From Phymatolithon calcareum (lineage: Eukaryota > Rhodophyta > Florideophyceae > Hapalidiales): DNA of 64,000 nt. Each line of letters begins with the position of its first letter. Within the stretch, counting starts at the first letter, position 1. The position numbers and the translations under genes are program-made. Where the stretch lies: assembly GCA_977006965.1 (NCBI GenBank), contig OZ345381.1, positions 1,240,001-1,304,000 on the forward strand, in the 5' to 3' direction. Under the pieces are notes generated by a model that had not been told where the DNA came from, did not search any database, and worked only from the letters and a program-made list of their open reading frames with translations. Shown piece by piece: positions 42,174-52,870 of the stretch.

Positions 42174-42613
42174 GTCTAGTGAAGGTCACCTTGCTCCAAG
42201 CTCTTGTCGATTTCCAACGATCGTCATGACCACACAATCTCCACTGCTTCAGCTGCGCTTACATTGTACAGTGTCGCAATACATTTCTTCTCCACTCCGT
42301 CGCACAGACGTTTTGAAGTATCCAAATTCACCAACGACAATGTCCACAACCCCCACAATCAGCACGACACTCTTCTCTTCATTCGTTTTCGATAGATGTA
42401 ATTTTATTTTCGCTTCTAACAACAGCTCATCTCCTGTTCAAAAATCACACTACACTACTCCACCTCGAAGACCGTGTCACACATAGATCATCCTGCCACA
42501 CTGCCAAAATGCGATTTAAAGTCTATCCCCACGACTCACATCTCCTCCACTTCACCCACTGGACAGACGTGTTCATCCTCCGCGCATCTCGCCAGCGGGC
42601 GTCGACAAAGCGG

Positions 42614-43319
42614 TCAAGAAGGTACCACCCCCGTCGCCATCCACCTACGCTCCGCAAGCACAACCAAAAGTCACAAAACACACCGTTCAGTCATTAACCC
42701 TTATGACCACCAGCCAGCAAGTCAGAATCGAAGAATTGAAAACATACTCATCCAGACACCCCGCATGAAAAACATGCTCGCAAGGTTTACACCGTCGCGC
42801 CCTCTCATTCGCCCCATATCCCCCAACACAAATAGCGCACATCTGCACATCGCGCGGTGCCGGTAACACAACACGAAACACCCTTCCCGGCGCCACACCC
42901 TCTGTCGACCTCACCTCCCGCACTCTTCTCCGAACCCTTCTCTGCATAGATATCGCCACGGAAACCTCTGCCGCCAGTGCATCCATGGCCATCTCGAGCA
43001 ACCCCGCGTCAAACGTCTGCTGCAAGAAGAGCCGCACACGCAGAAGTAGCCGCTCCTTCTCCGTGTGGCGATCGGTCACGGCAGCCTCGGCGGCCGCCGC
43101 ATGCAGCCGCACGGCTCGCGACCGCGCCACGAGCGCACCACCGGCACCCACGCCTGCGCGTGCGGCGGCGAGTGCGGCGCGCGCGGCTCGTACGCCGACG
43201 TCCACAAGACTTGGCCCGACAGTTGCGTCGTTGTCCCTGGACGATAATTCGCCCGCGCGCAACGCTACCAGCACCGCCTGTTGGGCTGAGAGGACTGCCT
43301 CAACGGACGCGGGCGGCAT
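42614..43319 (-). pseudogene. RING-H2 finger protein, array copy 2 (nonsense at a zinc ligand)
   Basis: Exons as in copy 1 (43319-42748; second exon from 42644) with an intact GT-AG intron of 103 bp. In exon 2 the codon for the seventh RING ligand, Cys201, is TGA instead of TGC (42616-42614). The product would be 200 residues ending VVPS, lacking the last two zinc ligands. Everything before is well preserved, so the loss is recent. Confidence 0.8.
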
Positions 43320-43688
43320 GGCGCTGGCAGCGGTGTGGAAGAGGATGGAGTGATCGCATTGTGGAGGTTCCTACTCCCTTTTAGCTCGGTGCGGATGGGA
43401 GGGTAAGGAGTGTGGCGCGGAGGGTCTTTCCCGATTTGGGAGCGGTGTGGAAGTGCGCGAAAAGACGTTCATGTGTCGGGCAGTGCACGTTTGAGACATT
43501 CACTTACAGTACTCAATTTGGGAGCACACGGAAAGGGGTGCGTCCTCTCTCCCAGTTGGCATTGTGTGATTGGTGTAATGGAAAAGATCGGTAAATTATC
43601 GAAAATAAGATCTCGCATGTTGATGGCCGTTGGATCACATGTCCGACAGAGGTGTGCGTCACACACTTCGTGGCAGATCTGAAGTGCC

Positions 43689-44038
43689 ATGCACACTGTC
43701 GCGCACGCGCTACCTCGTGCGCTTCCTCGTCCTTCAGCCTTCGCTCGGACTGCGTTCTTCCTTTCGCGCCCTACCTCGGTGGCCACTCGTGCCCGTCCCT
43801 CTCTCTGCCGAATGCATTGCAACCTCCATTCCGCACGCACCAGGATGGCAACAGCTCCTGCGACGCTGACCACCGTAGCGGAGTCTGTTGCTGGTGCCCA
43901 GCCGACGTTTGAAAAGACCATGTAGCGCGTATCGGATCCAGAGGCTTCGATTTCCTTCTACGAGAGGCTCCGGTTGCGCTATCTCACCTCGCTTGACTTC
44001 CGGAGTATTCATTCTCGCCGAATTTTCTCGCCGCCACA
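43689..44038 (+). pseudogene. Glyoxalase I 5' fragment (unit 2)
   Basis: The leader and first residues are open (MHTVAHALPRAL...MATAPATLTTV) until a TAG after FEKTM (43923-43925). Homology ends at about 44038. The upstream 370-bp spacer is shared with the intact gene. Confidence 0.75.
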
Positions 44039-44324
44039 GAGGAGAAAACGTCCTACATGGAAAGCGGAATGTCGAGCATGAAGAATACATTTCATTTGGA
44101 AGCTACAGATGGTTTTGGGGATGGGGACGAAGAACAGGAAAAGCAAGCAGAAACTCCCGTCGCGCGCCGATCTGGACTTGAATATGTCTGGGAGGACAAT
44201 ATTTGGTTCGAAAAACAAACGACATTTGTTGCAAATTACTGTTATTGAGGCGGAGTATTTATGGTTTGGCAACACGATAACTTTTTCGGGGCACAGCATG
44301 AAAAGCCAGCAAAGCTCACTTGCG

Positions 44325-44700
44325 ACTTGTCGGCGAAGCGCCGCGCAGAAACCTTAATCGACCGCCACGACGAAGCGCGATGAACAGTACAGCACCAGCA
44401 GGGTCAGCGCGGAAAACAACATCTTGTCCAACTGCACCTCACCCGTCGCCCCTGTGCACGTGGCGCCTCCCATTGGCACGGACGCGCGCTGCACGGCATG
44501 CACGGCGTGCACGGTGGACGTATTGGCGGAAACGCCATGCGCCGTTTATGTCGGCGTCGGCGTGCAGTGCGGAGTGTGTGTTGCGAATGCGTTGCGCAGT
44601 GTGCTGTCGCGCTTCGCGCGGTCGGGATGGAGTAGTCGTAGCGCTGTGCGCGCGGCACGCCACTTCCGGTGGCGCATGGTGCGCCCGGCACGGCGCGAGC
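44325..44700 (-). pseudogene. Membrane RING-H2 gene, 5' fragment (unit 2)
   Basis: Same truncation point as in unit 1 (GTCGGCGAAGCGCCG), so the fusion predates array amplification. No RING domain. Confidence 0.7.
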
Positions 44701-45770
44701 GGGACGGTGCGACGGCCTGGTGAAGAGGGTAGGCAGCAAGCATGCGGCCAGCGTGTTGCGAGGTCGGGGTTAGGAGGGACGGTGCGTTGCGACGGGTGCC
44801 CATTGTGAGGAGGTACATGGCGGTTTTGGGACGCTCGGGCCGGGCACACATACACACAGTTTGGGATTGCCGGGCGTGGCGGATGTGTACGAGAGCGGTA
44901 CACAGAGATTTGAAATTGGATTTTTCATTTCATTTTGGCGAATGTTGTCCGGTGTGCGGCATTGTCGCCGTTTCTGTGGTGGAGGTGGAAGTTTTTTGAT
45001 TGTTTTTGTCAGTCTAGCCACTGTAGGTCTGCTTTCCGGTGCAGGTGGTTACCCATACTGTCGGGTTTGGGTTGCCTGCTTTTCAGGCGTACGATTTGGT
45101 GTTGTACGTAAGAGGAGACAGAATGTATAGAATAATCGAATTTTGTTATATATGTTCTTGAAGAGAATTATGTACTGTAGTTGGTCCAGCGTTTTGGCAG
45201 ATGGACGGGAACGAGCAATAGAGAAAAGGAAAACGTCAGAGGGTGAGAGTAAGCCCCACATTGAAGAGAGAAGAATGTGAGTGGAAATCCATGGGGAGGA
45301 AATCATTTCAGTAATCGCCTTCAAAACGAAGTTGGGGCAGACTGAGAAAGAATTTTTTCTGTTTCATTTTTTGAGCTGGCTTGTTGCCCATCTTTGAACA
45401 TTTCTACAACTACAGTTACATGGATTCGTCGACAAACGTTTCAACAAGTCTCCATAGTATTGGGAAGTAGCACGAAGAATTATTATCACCCTGCAGTTAC
45501 CCTCCATCTGGAAAATAAAAGAGAGCCGACAAAGACCCACATCGTGCGTATGTACGAGAATTCGATTGCTTTTGGGGCCATACGGTGCAGAAAGTCCGGA
45601 TCAACACAGTACTGTACACCTTTTCCGTTGGGGTGAAAGAAAAGTCAACTATGTATTACATTTTTGCTCCTTGAATCAATAGACTTGCTCACCCATACAT
45701 AGGTGTACATTTTTATTTATTTTTCTACATCGATTTTGATCGGACTGGGATTTCCTTGCGTCATTCATTG

Positions 45771-48700
45771 TTACTCTCTGACGAGTTGGCTAATCATGAC
45801 TCCGCCATTTTCGAATCCAATTGCAAACATGTTTGTCGTCATATTGCATTTCCAGGAGAGAGCATTCTGCATGATTCCCAGAACATATTCCCCATACGCT
45901 TCATTGATATACAGGATTCTGCTGCCACTACCGCCACACACTGTAGGAATGCCACCCCAGTCTACTTCAAAATTAGAAGTTGAAAGTGCAGATAATAATT
46001 CCCAAGAGAGACGCTCCACGCAGGTTCGAATAATGATTGCGGCATCTGTGTCTCTTATCATGATTGTCTCAGGGGTCTCATCCTTCTTCGACTTCCAAAC
46101 AATCTCTCTTCTCGAACAATTCCAAATAAAGATATTTTCATCCACACCTTGAGACACAATGTGCTTTCCATCCCTGCTTTCCGAGACCTCAACAACACCA
46201 TCCTCGTGTCCTTGCAGTGCATCTCCAATCGCCTTGTACGACTCTGCATTCCATATACGAACTGTTGTATCGTCAGACCCGGACACAATTCGTCTGCCAT
46301 CAAAGCTGAAGGAAACGCAACTCACATAATCTGTATGCCCTTCAAGACAGTATAGTTCAGTGCCACTGCTCGTGTCCCACACCCTTATAGTGCAGTCAGT
46401 TGAACCAGATACCACCTGCTTTCCATCAGGGTGGAACGAAACAGAGAATACTGATCCTTCATGTCCTTCGAGAACGTCACCGATCTGTACGCCTGACTCT
46501 GAGTCCCACAACCGAATGGTCCCATCAGCTGACGCAGATGCAACTCGCCGTCCATCAAGACTAATATCAACATCATATACCATATCCGTGTGTCCGACAA
46601 CCTCGGCTGATATGGCCTCAGGAAACAGTGCATCCCATACTTGAACAGTACCAAGAGTCAAGGCACAAGCTATTCGTCCTCCATCGGATGAAAACACAAC
46701 ACTCCTTACGTCGTCGTGAATCTTCGGAGATTTCCCAATACATTGCCCAGTTCTGGTGTTCCATACTCGAATAAATCCATCCCTCGATCCGCATGCAATT
46801 TTCTTTCCGTCTGGACTAAACCCAAAACAACTCCCATAAGCGACGAATTCTCGAATAGGTCTCAAGGTTTCAACGTTCCACAGCCAAATCGTGTCGCCAC
46901 AAGTTGCCAGATGTGCACCATTGGGACTGAACAATGTACAAAATACCTCTTCTCGATGTGCCCTGATATCAGAAGTATTTCTTCCAGTCGAGCTGTCAAC
47001 AACCTGCACTTTTCCATTGCCAAGGCCGAGGGCAACTTTTCCACCATCAGCAGACAGCGACACAGAATGAACAGGACTCCCTTGTACGTACACTCCTGTT
47101 GAGGTTCCAGAACGTGTGTCCCAAATCCGCATCGTACAATCATCAGAGCCTGAAAATATCTTCTCTCCATCTCTGCTAACAGCAATGCTTGTAACGATAC
47201 CCGAGTGTCCCTTCAGAGCCCTCACAGGGGATTCGCTTTTTTCCCACTGCCAGACAAAAATCGTCTTGTCCCATGCCCCAGACACTATTGTCCCCGATTC
47301 TCCACAAAATGTAACGGTCGTGACGATTGACTTGTGTCCTTCCAATCTTTGTAATATATCGCCGGTTGCAGCGTCTGCCACTACAATGTCGTGCATTGCT
47401 CCGGCGGCGATATAAATCCCACAAGGAGAATAAGCAACAGTCAAACATGGGGCCACTCTGGTAGAAATTTCCAATAGTTGTGATGCATGAAGCGAACCAA
47501 GAAATTGATTCCTTGGCAATAGATACGGTCTCGCAGTGTGCTTCTCCATGCTCCTCAAGAAAGTAGACACTATCTTATTTTCTTCCTCCAAACCGCACAG
47601 ACGTCCACATAATTGAAATTGAAGAGCACGCTGCCCGACCGCAATGCTAGACCAGGACAGCTGCAAAGCTTTCAGAATTAATTCAAAGCTCTTCTTCTCC
47701 AGTTCACAGCCTCCGACGAACTTAAAGTCCGCACACAGTGCCAAAATCCCGCCCCATCGAATCCTTGTATAGGTCCATCGTGCGTCCAGAAGAAGCGACC
47801 CAATTTCCATATGTTGATTCGAACATGCCAAGTGCCTTGTGACATTCATATGAATGTATCCGTCCTCTTCAACACACCACCATTCTCGAGGTGAAAACTT
47901 CAATAACTCTTCTGCTTCAACTCCACTTCCTTCTGATGTCGCGTAAGTCGCATCTATGTCAGCGTTCCGCTTCAAGTATCCATTAAGCATGCACGCATGC
48001 CAAACACATTGTTTCTTCGCCAACTGAGCCTGTAGTCGGCAAAAATCCAAGTGAAGATCATGAAGTACGAGACCAGCTTCAGCTTTACCACTGCCTCTCC
48101 GGTACGGACCTTTAGCTAAGCTCATTTTGCAAATTCGCTCAACCACGTGTAATGCACAAACTTCATCGGCGCTCCATAGTCGTCGAAGAACAGACAGAGG
48201 AACCCAAGCCTGGTTCTGCACCACGCACAGACCAGTATAAAGATCTGTGACGGTGTGAATCATTTCAGGAGCGTTAATGGACTTCCACTTTGAGAATTCG
48301 TCATCGAGGTATTTCAAGCTCACCATAATACTTGCTTTCAAGCTTGTACCATAAGATCCTTCTTTGTCTTCTAGAAGCCTTCTCGTCCTTTCGTGATCGT
48401 CGGCGTACGTGTCACAAGCAACGTTAAAATCATGCATTATGTCGTCCAGACACTTAACGGCACATCCAGCAATCGAAAGAGCAATGGGTAATCCTCCACA
48501 TATTGACAGAATTCTGGATACGCTGGGGTGAATGGGTTCTGAAGATGCCTCAGAAGACGTGGACCTTGTAGCATATTTCATGAAGAGCCTCAGCGACGTA
48601 TGTGCATTTCGAGCTTCAAAATCGACCTTCATCAATCCGGGGTGACTCGCAATATCAACACTTCTCGTAGATATCGCCATGCGGCTCTCAGGACTCCCGC

Positions 48701-49715
48701 GCAGAAGTTGCAGCAAACCTTTGAGGTAATCAATCTTAACATTTGTCTCCGGTGACGGGTTGGCTACAGGCCACAGATCATCTACAAGGAAGAGACAATT
48801 CAATCCTCGGAACCATGTAACCGCATAGTCGACGGCTTCTGTGAGAGTAACGGAATTTTCAACTTTGTCGGCGATCACTGTTGCCCCCGTTGCGAACAAT
48901 ATCCTCGCAATTTCCCGAATAACGTGCTGCAAAGTCGCCTCTTGTCCGATCGACATGTAGTACACATCATGTGGAAAACGGGCCTTAATATTTTCGTCAT
49001 GCGCGAGTCCTTGAAGAGCAATTGTTTTTCCAACACCTGCCATCCCCACCACCCCCACCGCAGCAGTTACTATCGTCGATGAATCGCTGATGAGCACGCA
49101 ATGCTTCAGATTCCCTTCGGGAGTTTCGTAATCGCCATCAGGATTTTTTGAATCATAGTCCAAGGTAACGGTGGATGGCAACATCGGCGCGTTGCCGTTC
49201 GCTACGAAACTCGGCTCTTTGTGGTCGTCTGCAGAGTTCAAATTGATTTCCTCCACTTTAAGGGCTGTGGTCAGCTCTGATCGGAGTCCCTGGAGCTCCC
49301 TTGCGGCTTCTTTGACTTTGCTTTTCACCACTTCCATACTTTCGATGATCTTATCCTTTCGAAATATTCTCCGGAACTTCGCTAGCGATATTTTTTGTCT
49401 CTTAGAGTTGCTTCCTGGAAATGCGTATTGGGAAAGCTCGTCGAGTAAAGCCTGTGATTGTTCAAGGCACTCTCGAACGGTGTCCACTCTTCTGGAAAAC
49501 ATGGGAAAGATCTCATCAGGCATAATACTGGGCCTTTCAACTAATATGCCATCAATCGTTGCCCGGTCGGAAATCATGGCGTCCAACTTGTTTGTCAATT
49601 CTTGCAATGTCGTAGGACCTTTGAGGTATTCAGAATAGCGCCCATGTATCAATTCCACTGTGGTGCGGACGTTTTGGATCACACTAAGCCCAAAACCAAT
49701 GCCTGCCTCCGCCAT
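45771..49715 (-). CDS. NLR-like STAND NTPase: helical N-terminus, NB-ARC, WD40 repeats (intact)
   Basis: A 1,314-residue protein from ATG 49715 to TAA 45771. Residues 1-155 are a helical domain (MAEAGIGFGLSVIQNV..., RKDKIIESMEVVKSKVKEAA), reminiscent of HeLo/RPW8-type cell-death bundles. NB-ARC follows: P-loop GMAGVGKT (224-231), kinase-2 LFLVDDLW (308-315), RNBS-B MAISTRS (346-352), GLPI (408-411), and LHDLHLDF (551-558) at the MHD position. A helical linker and about 12 WD40 blades (about 750-1240) end the protein. The plan is that of Apaf-1-like and fungal NLR-like sensors: WD40 senses, NB-ARC oligomerises on ATP exchange, N-terminus signals. The function here is inference. It is adjacent to a RING gene in each unit. 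Confidence 0.88.
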   Translation of the reverse strand: MAEAGIGFGLSVIQNVRTTVELIHGRYSEYLKGPTTLQELTNKLDAMISDRATIDGILVERPSIMPDEIFPMFSRRVDTVRECLEQSQALLDELSQYAFPGSNSKRQKISLAKFRRIFRKDKIIESMEVVKSKVKEAARELQGLRSELTTALKVEEINLNSADDHKEPSFVANGNAPMLPSTVTLDYDSKNPDGDYETPEGNLKHCVLISDSSTIVTAAVGVVGMAGVGKTIALQGLAHDENIKARFPHDVYYMSIGQEATLQHVIREIARILFATGATVIADKVENSVTLTEAVDYAVTWFRGLNCLFLVDDLWPVANPSPETNVKIDYLKGLLQLLRGSPESRMAISTRSVDIASHPGLMKVDFEARNAHTSLRLFMKYATRSTSSEASSEPIHPSVSRILSICGGLPIALSIAGCAVKCLDDIMHDFNVACDTYADDHERTRRLLEDKEGSYGTSLKASIMVSLKYLDDEFSKWKSINAPEMIHTVTDLYTGLCVVQNQAWVPLSVLRRLWSADEVCALHVVERICKMSLAKGPYRRGSGKAEAGLVLHDLHLDFCRLQAQLAKKQCVWHACMLNGYLKRNADIDATYATSEGSGVEAEELLKFSPREWWCVEEDGYIHMNVTRHLACSNQHMEIGSLLLDARWTYTRIRWGGILALCADFKFVGGCELEKKSFELILKALQLSWSSIAVGQRALQFQLCGRLCGLEEENKIVSTFLRSMEKHTARPYLLPRNQFLGSLHASQLLEISTRVAPCLTVAYSPCGIYIAAGAMHDIVVADAATGDILQRLEGHKSIVTTVTFCGESGTIVSGAWDKTIFVWQWEKSESPVRALKGHSGIVTSIAVSRDGEKIFSGSDDCTMRIWDTRSGTSTGVYVQGSPVHSVSLSADGGKVALGLGNGKVQVVDSSTGRNTSDIRAHREEVFCTLFSPNGAHLATCGDTIWLWNVETLRPIREFVAYGSCFGFSPDGKKIACGSRDGFIRVWNTRTGQCIGKSPKIHDDVRSVVFSSDGGRIACALTLGTVQVWDALFPEAISAEVVGHTDMVYDVDISLDGRRVASASADGTIRLWDSESGVQIGDVLEGHEGSVFSVSFHPDGKQVVSGSTDCTIRVWDTSSGTELYCLEGHTDYVSCVSFSFDGRRIVSGSDDTTVRIWNAESYKAIGDALQGHEDGVVEVSESRDGKHIVSQGVDENIFIWNCSRREIVWKSKKDETPETIMIRDTDAAIIIRTCVERLSWELLSALSTSNFEVDWGGIPTVCGGSGSRILYINEAYGEYVLGIMQNALSWKCNMTTNMFAIGFENGGVMISQLVRE

Positions 49716-49962
49716 GGTTTTATCAGGATCAAATCGGGAGCGACATTCTTGTGCGAGTGGTCTCCGGCGCACGCAGTCGCCTTCACGACGAGGGTACTGG
49801 GTGAGTGAAGAGAAAATATGACGGGTATGGATATTGGCGGTGCGAGTGGCGGTGTGGTGAAGAGCGTTGCCATTCGGTCTTGGGTGTCGACTGGCAGAAA
49901 TCGGTATACTTCACTGCTTTGAGGTCAGGCTAGACGTGTACTACTACTGTATATGGTAATAG

Positions 49963-50319
49963 CAGGGGAATGTTATGGGGGGGAGTAACACGGTTTTTTT
50001 TTGTTTCAAAACTTGTCTGCAAAAGCATGACATTGATGTGCCGGCAAAAATTATGAGTTCAGGCTGTATCAATAATAACTCTTGTTTACAGAATATTTCT
50101 ATTGTTTTTCACCACAAAATCGAATACTGCAACGAGAGCGACCGCTACATTGGCAAATCCCAATGTTCCGGGAACGAGGGCCATATTTTCAGCTTTCATT
50201 CTCCTTTTTATGAAGCAATTAATCTCTGCAAAATTATATCAAACACACACTATAGACGCAAATCCAAAAAATCGGTATGATAAGGGGTTCGTGTTACTCC
50301 CCCCCATAACACTCCCCTG
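49963..50319. mobile_element. 357-bp hAT-like MITE with terminal inverted repeats and target-site duplication
   Basis: Both ends carry a 30-bp inverted repeat (left begins CAGGGGAATGTTATGGGGGG) matching at 29 of 30 positions. The insertion is flanked by the direct repeat GTAATAG (49956-49962 and 50320-50326; 8 bp if the border G is shared). The empty site is visible in unit 2, so the insertion is later than the unit duplication. CAGGG-type ends and a 7-8 bp duplication fit the hAT superfamily. There is no transposase, so it must be mobilised in trans. Confidence 0.85.
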
Positions 50320-50326
50320 GTAATAG

Positions 50327-51155
50327 TAGACGTCTAGTGTGAAGTATCATATACTACTGTACAGTTCAAAAAAAAGAAAAAACATGAAGTCATAACCTTG
50401 CACTGTATCATACAGTTCCGAATCCTTTGTTATGGTATTACCGGGGTATTTATTCATTGACACCTTTACACATGCGATATTACCATCAAACGACCAGTGG
50501 TACAGTACAAGCAAAACGAGAGATCAATCTGCTTCCATCGAGCAGTCACAGGAAAATATATAGTATTGTGCTCTTCAGCTACCCAATACATAATTGTACT
50601 GTAGGTGCGATCTCCGTTTGAAAAAAGGTCATTCAAGACAGCAGTGTATTCTTGAGAATTATTTGGTAAGCTACTAAGACGTCCTATATTGTCTTCTTTA
50701 AAATTTAATCGACCTTCCCTAGTATGTTATTTCTTTCTTTTTTCCTTGCGGAACGTATGTTATTTGTTATTTTATAACATACAAGGGAAGCTCGCCTAGT
50801 GAAGGTCACCTTGCTCCAAGCTCTTGTCGATTTTCAACGATCGTGATGACCCCACAATCTCCACTGCTTCAGCTGCGCTTACATTGTACAGTGTCGCAAT
50901 ACATTTCTTCTCCACTCCGTCGCACAGACGTTGTGAAGAATTCAAATTCGCCATCGACAATGTCCACAACCCCCACAATCAGCACCGCACTCTTCTCTAC
51001 ATTCGTTTTCGATGGATGTAATTTTATTTTCGCTTCTAACAACAGCTTATCTCCTGTTCAAAACTCACACTACACTACTCCACCTCGACGACCGTGTCAC
51101 AAATAGATCATCCTGCCGCACTGCCAAAACACGATTTAAAGTCTATCCCCGCAAC
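50327..51155. other. NLR upstream spacer / RING 3' flank (unit 3)
   Basis: Colinear with 41370-42613 of unit 2, shortened (most of the scrambled WD40 fragment is missing). No gene. Confidence 0.45.
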
Positions 51156-51938
51156 TCACATCTCCTCCTCATCAACCACTTGAAAGCCGTGTTCATCCTC
51201 CGCGCATCTCGCCAGCGGGCGTCGACAAAGCGGGCAAGAAGGCATGACCCCCGTCGCCATCCACCTGCGCTCCGCAAGCACATCGAAAAGTCACAAAACA
51301 CACCGTTCAGTCATTAACCCTCATGACCACCGCCAGAAAGTCAGAATCGAAGAATTGAAAACATGCTCATCCAGACACCCCGCTTGAAAAACATGCTCGC
51401 AAGGTTTGCACCGTCGCACCCTCTCATTCCCCCCATATCCCCCAAGACAAATAGCGCACATCTGCACATCGCGCGGTGCCGGTAACACAACACGAAACAC
51501 CCTTCCCGGCGCCACACCCTCTGTCGACCTCACCTTCCGCACTCTTCTCCGACCCCTTCTCCGCATCGATATCGCCACGGAAACCTCTGTCGCCAGTGCA
51601 TCCATGGCCATCTCGAGCAACCCCGCGTCAAACAAATGCTGCAAGAAGAGCCGCACGCGCAGGAGCAGACGTTCCTTCTCCGCGTCGCGATCGGCCGCGG
51701 CCGCCTCGGCGGCCGTCGCATGCAGCCGCACGGCTCGCGACCGCGCCAGGAGCGCACCACCGGCACCCGCACCTGCGCGTGCGGAGGCGAGTGCGGCGCG
51801 CGCGGCTCGCACGTCGACGTCCACAAGACTTGGCCCGACAGTTGCGTCGTTGTCCCTGGTGGATAATTCGCCCGCACGCAACGCTACCAGCACCGCCTGT
51901 TGGGCTGAGAGGACTGCCTCAACGGACGCGGGCGGCAT
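51156..51938 (-). pseudogene. RING-H2 finger protein, array copy 3 (zinc ligand and splice donor altered)
   Basis: Exon structure as copy 1 (51938-51367 and 51264-51156), but the intron donor reads GCATGT instead of GTATGT. Exon 1 encodes HVFQAGC, so the fifth zinc ligand His185 is Gln. Exon 2 still encodes MPSCPLCRR. GC-AG introns can splice, so a protein of 226 residues is possible, but its RING would lack a ligand. Probably non-functional or neofunctional. Confidence 0.75.
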
Positions 51939-52302
51939 GGCGTTGGCAGCGGTGTGGAAGAGGATGGAGGGATTGCATTACGGAGGTTCCTACTCCCTTT
52001 TAGCTCGATGCGGATGGGAGGGTAAGGAGTGTGGAGCGGAGGGTGTTGCCCGATTTGGGAGCGGTGTGGAAGCGCGCGAAAGACGTTCATGTGTCGGGCA
52101 GTGCACCCTTGAGACATTCACTTGCTCAATTTGGAAGCACACGGAAAGGGGTGCGTCCTCTCTCCCAGTTGGCATTGTGTGATTGGTGTAACGGAAAATA
52201 TCCGAAAATTATCGAAAATAAGATCTTGCGTGTTGATGGTCGTTTGATGCACATGTCCGACAGAGGTGTGCATCACACACTTCGTGCGAGATCTGAAGTG
52301 CC

Positions 52303-52658
52303 ATGCACACTGTCGTGCACGCGCTGCCTCGTGCGCTTCCTCTTCGTTCAGCCTTCGCTGCGACTGCGTTGTTCCTTTCGCGCCCTACCTCGGTGGTCAC
52401 TCGTGCCCGTCCCTCTCTCTGCCGAGTGCATTGCAACCTCCATTCCGCACGCGCGAGGATGGCAATAACTCCTGCGACATTGACCACCGTAGTGGAGTCG
52501 GTGGCCCGTGCCCAGCCGACGTTTGTACAAAACCTGCTGCGGGTATCGGATCCAGACGCTTTGATTTCCTTCTACGAGCGGCTTGGGCTGCGCTATCTCA
52601 CCTCACTTGACTTCCGGAGTATTCATTCTCGCTGAATTTTCTCGCCGCCACAGAGGAG
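52303..52658 (+). pseudogene. Glyoxalase I 5' fragment (unit 3)
   Basis: The longest fragment frame: leader plus SFYERLGLRYLTSL then a frame break (DFRSIHSR stop at 52635). It retains the 45 bp deleted in unit 1. Homology ends at the same GCCACAGA point. Confidence 0.75.
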
Positions 52659-52870
52659 AAAACGTCCTACGTGGAGAGCAGAATGTCGAGCACGAAGAAT
52701 ACATTTCATTTGGAAGCTACAGATGGTTTCGGGGATGGGGACGAAGAACAGGAAAAGCAAGAAGAAACTCCCGTCGCGCGCCGATCTGGACTTTAAAATG
52801 TCTGGGAGGACAATATTTGGTTGGAAAAGCAAAGACATTTGTTGCAAATTACTGTTTTTGAGGCGGAGTA

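Larger units (their letters stand above)
41144..42613. other. NLR upstream spacer with rearranged WD40 fragment and hairpin
   Basis: 41580-41900 (minus) holds pieces of the WD40 gene of the inverted duplication in scrambled order, fused at a new junction. A 76-bp inverted repeat lies at 42098-42173. From about 42260 on it is the RING 3' flank. No intact gene. Confidence 0.5.
36508..45055. repeat. Tandem array unit 2 (8.5 kb, full length)
   Basis: Order along the plus strand: NLR gene (minus), spacer with a scrambled WD40 fragment, RING copy 2 (minus), glyoxalase 5' fragment (plus), membrane RING fragment (minus). Unit 3 repeats it at a distance of about 8.57 kb. Confidence 0.85.
45056..52870. 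repeat. Tandem array unit 3 (7.8 kb, 3' truncated)
   Basis: Carries the intact NLR gene, RING copy 3 and a glyoxalase fragment. It contains an extra 357-bp element at 49963-50319. Similarity to units 1 and 2 stops at about 52870, inside the orphan-frame segment, so the membrane RING fragment is missing. Confidence 0.85.
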
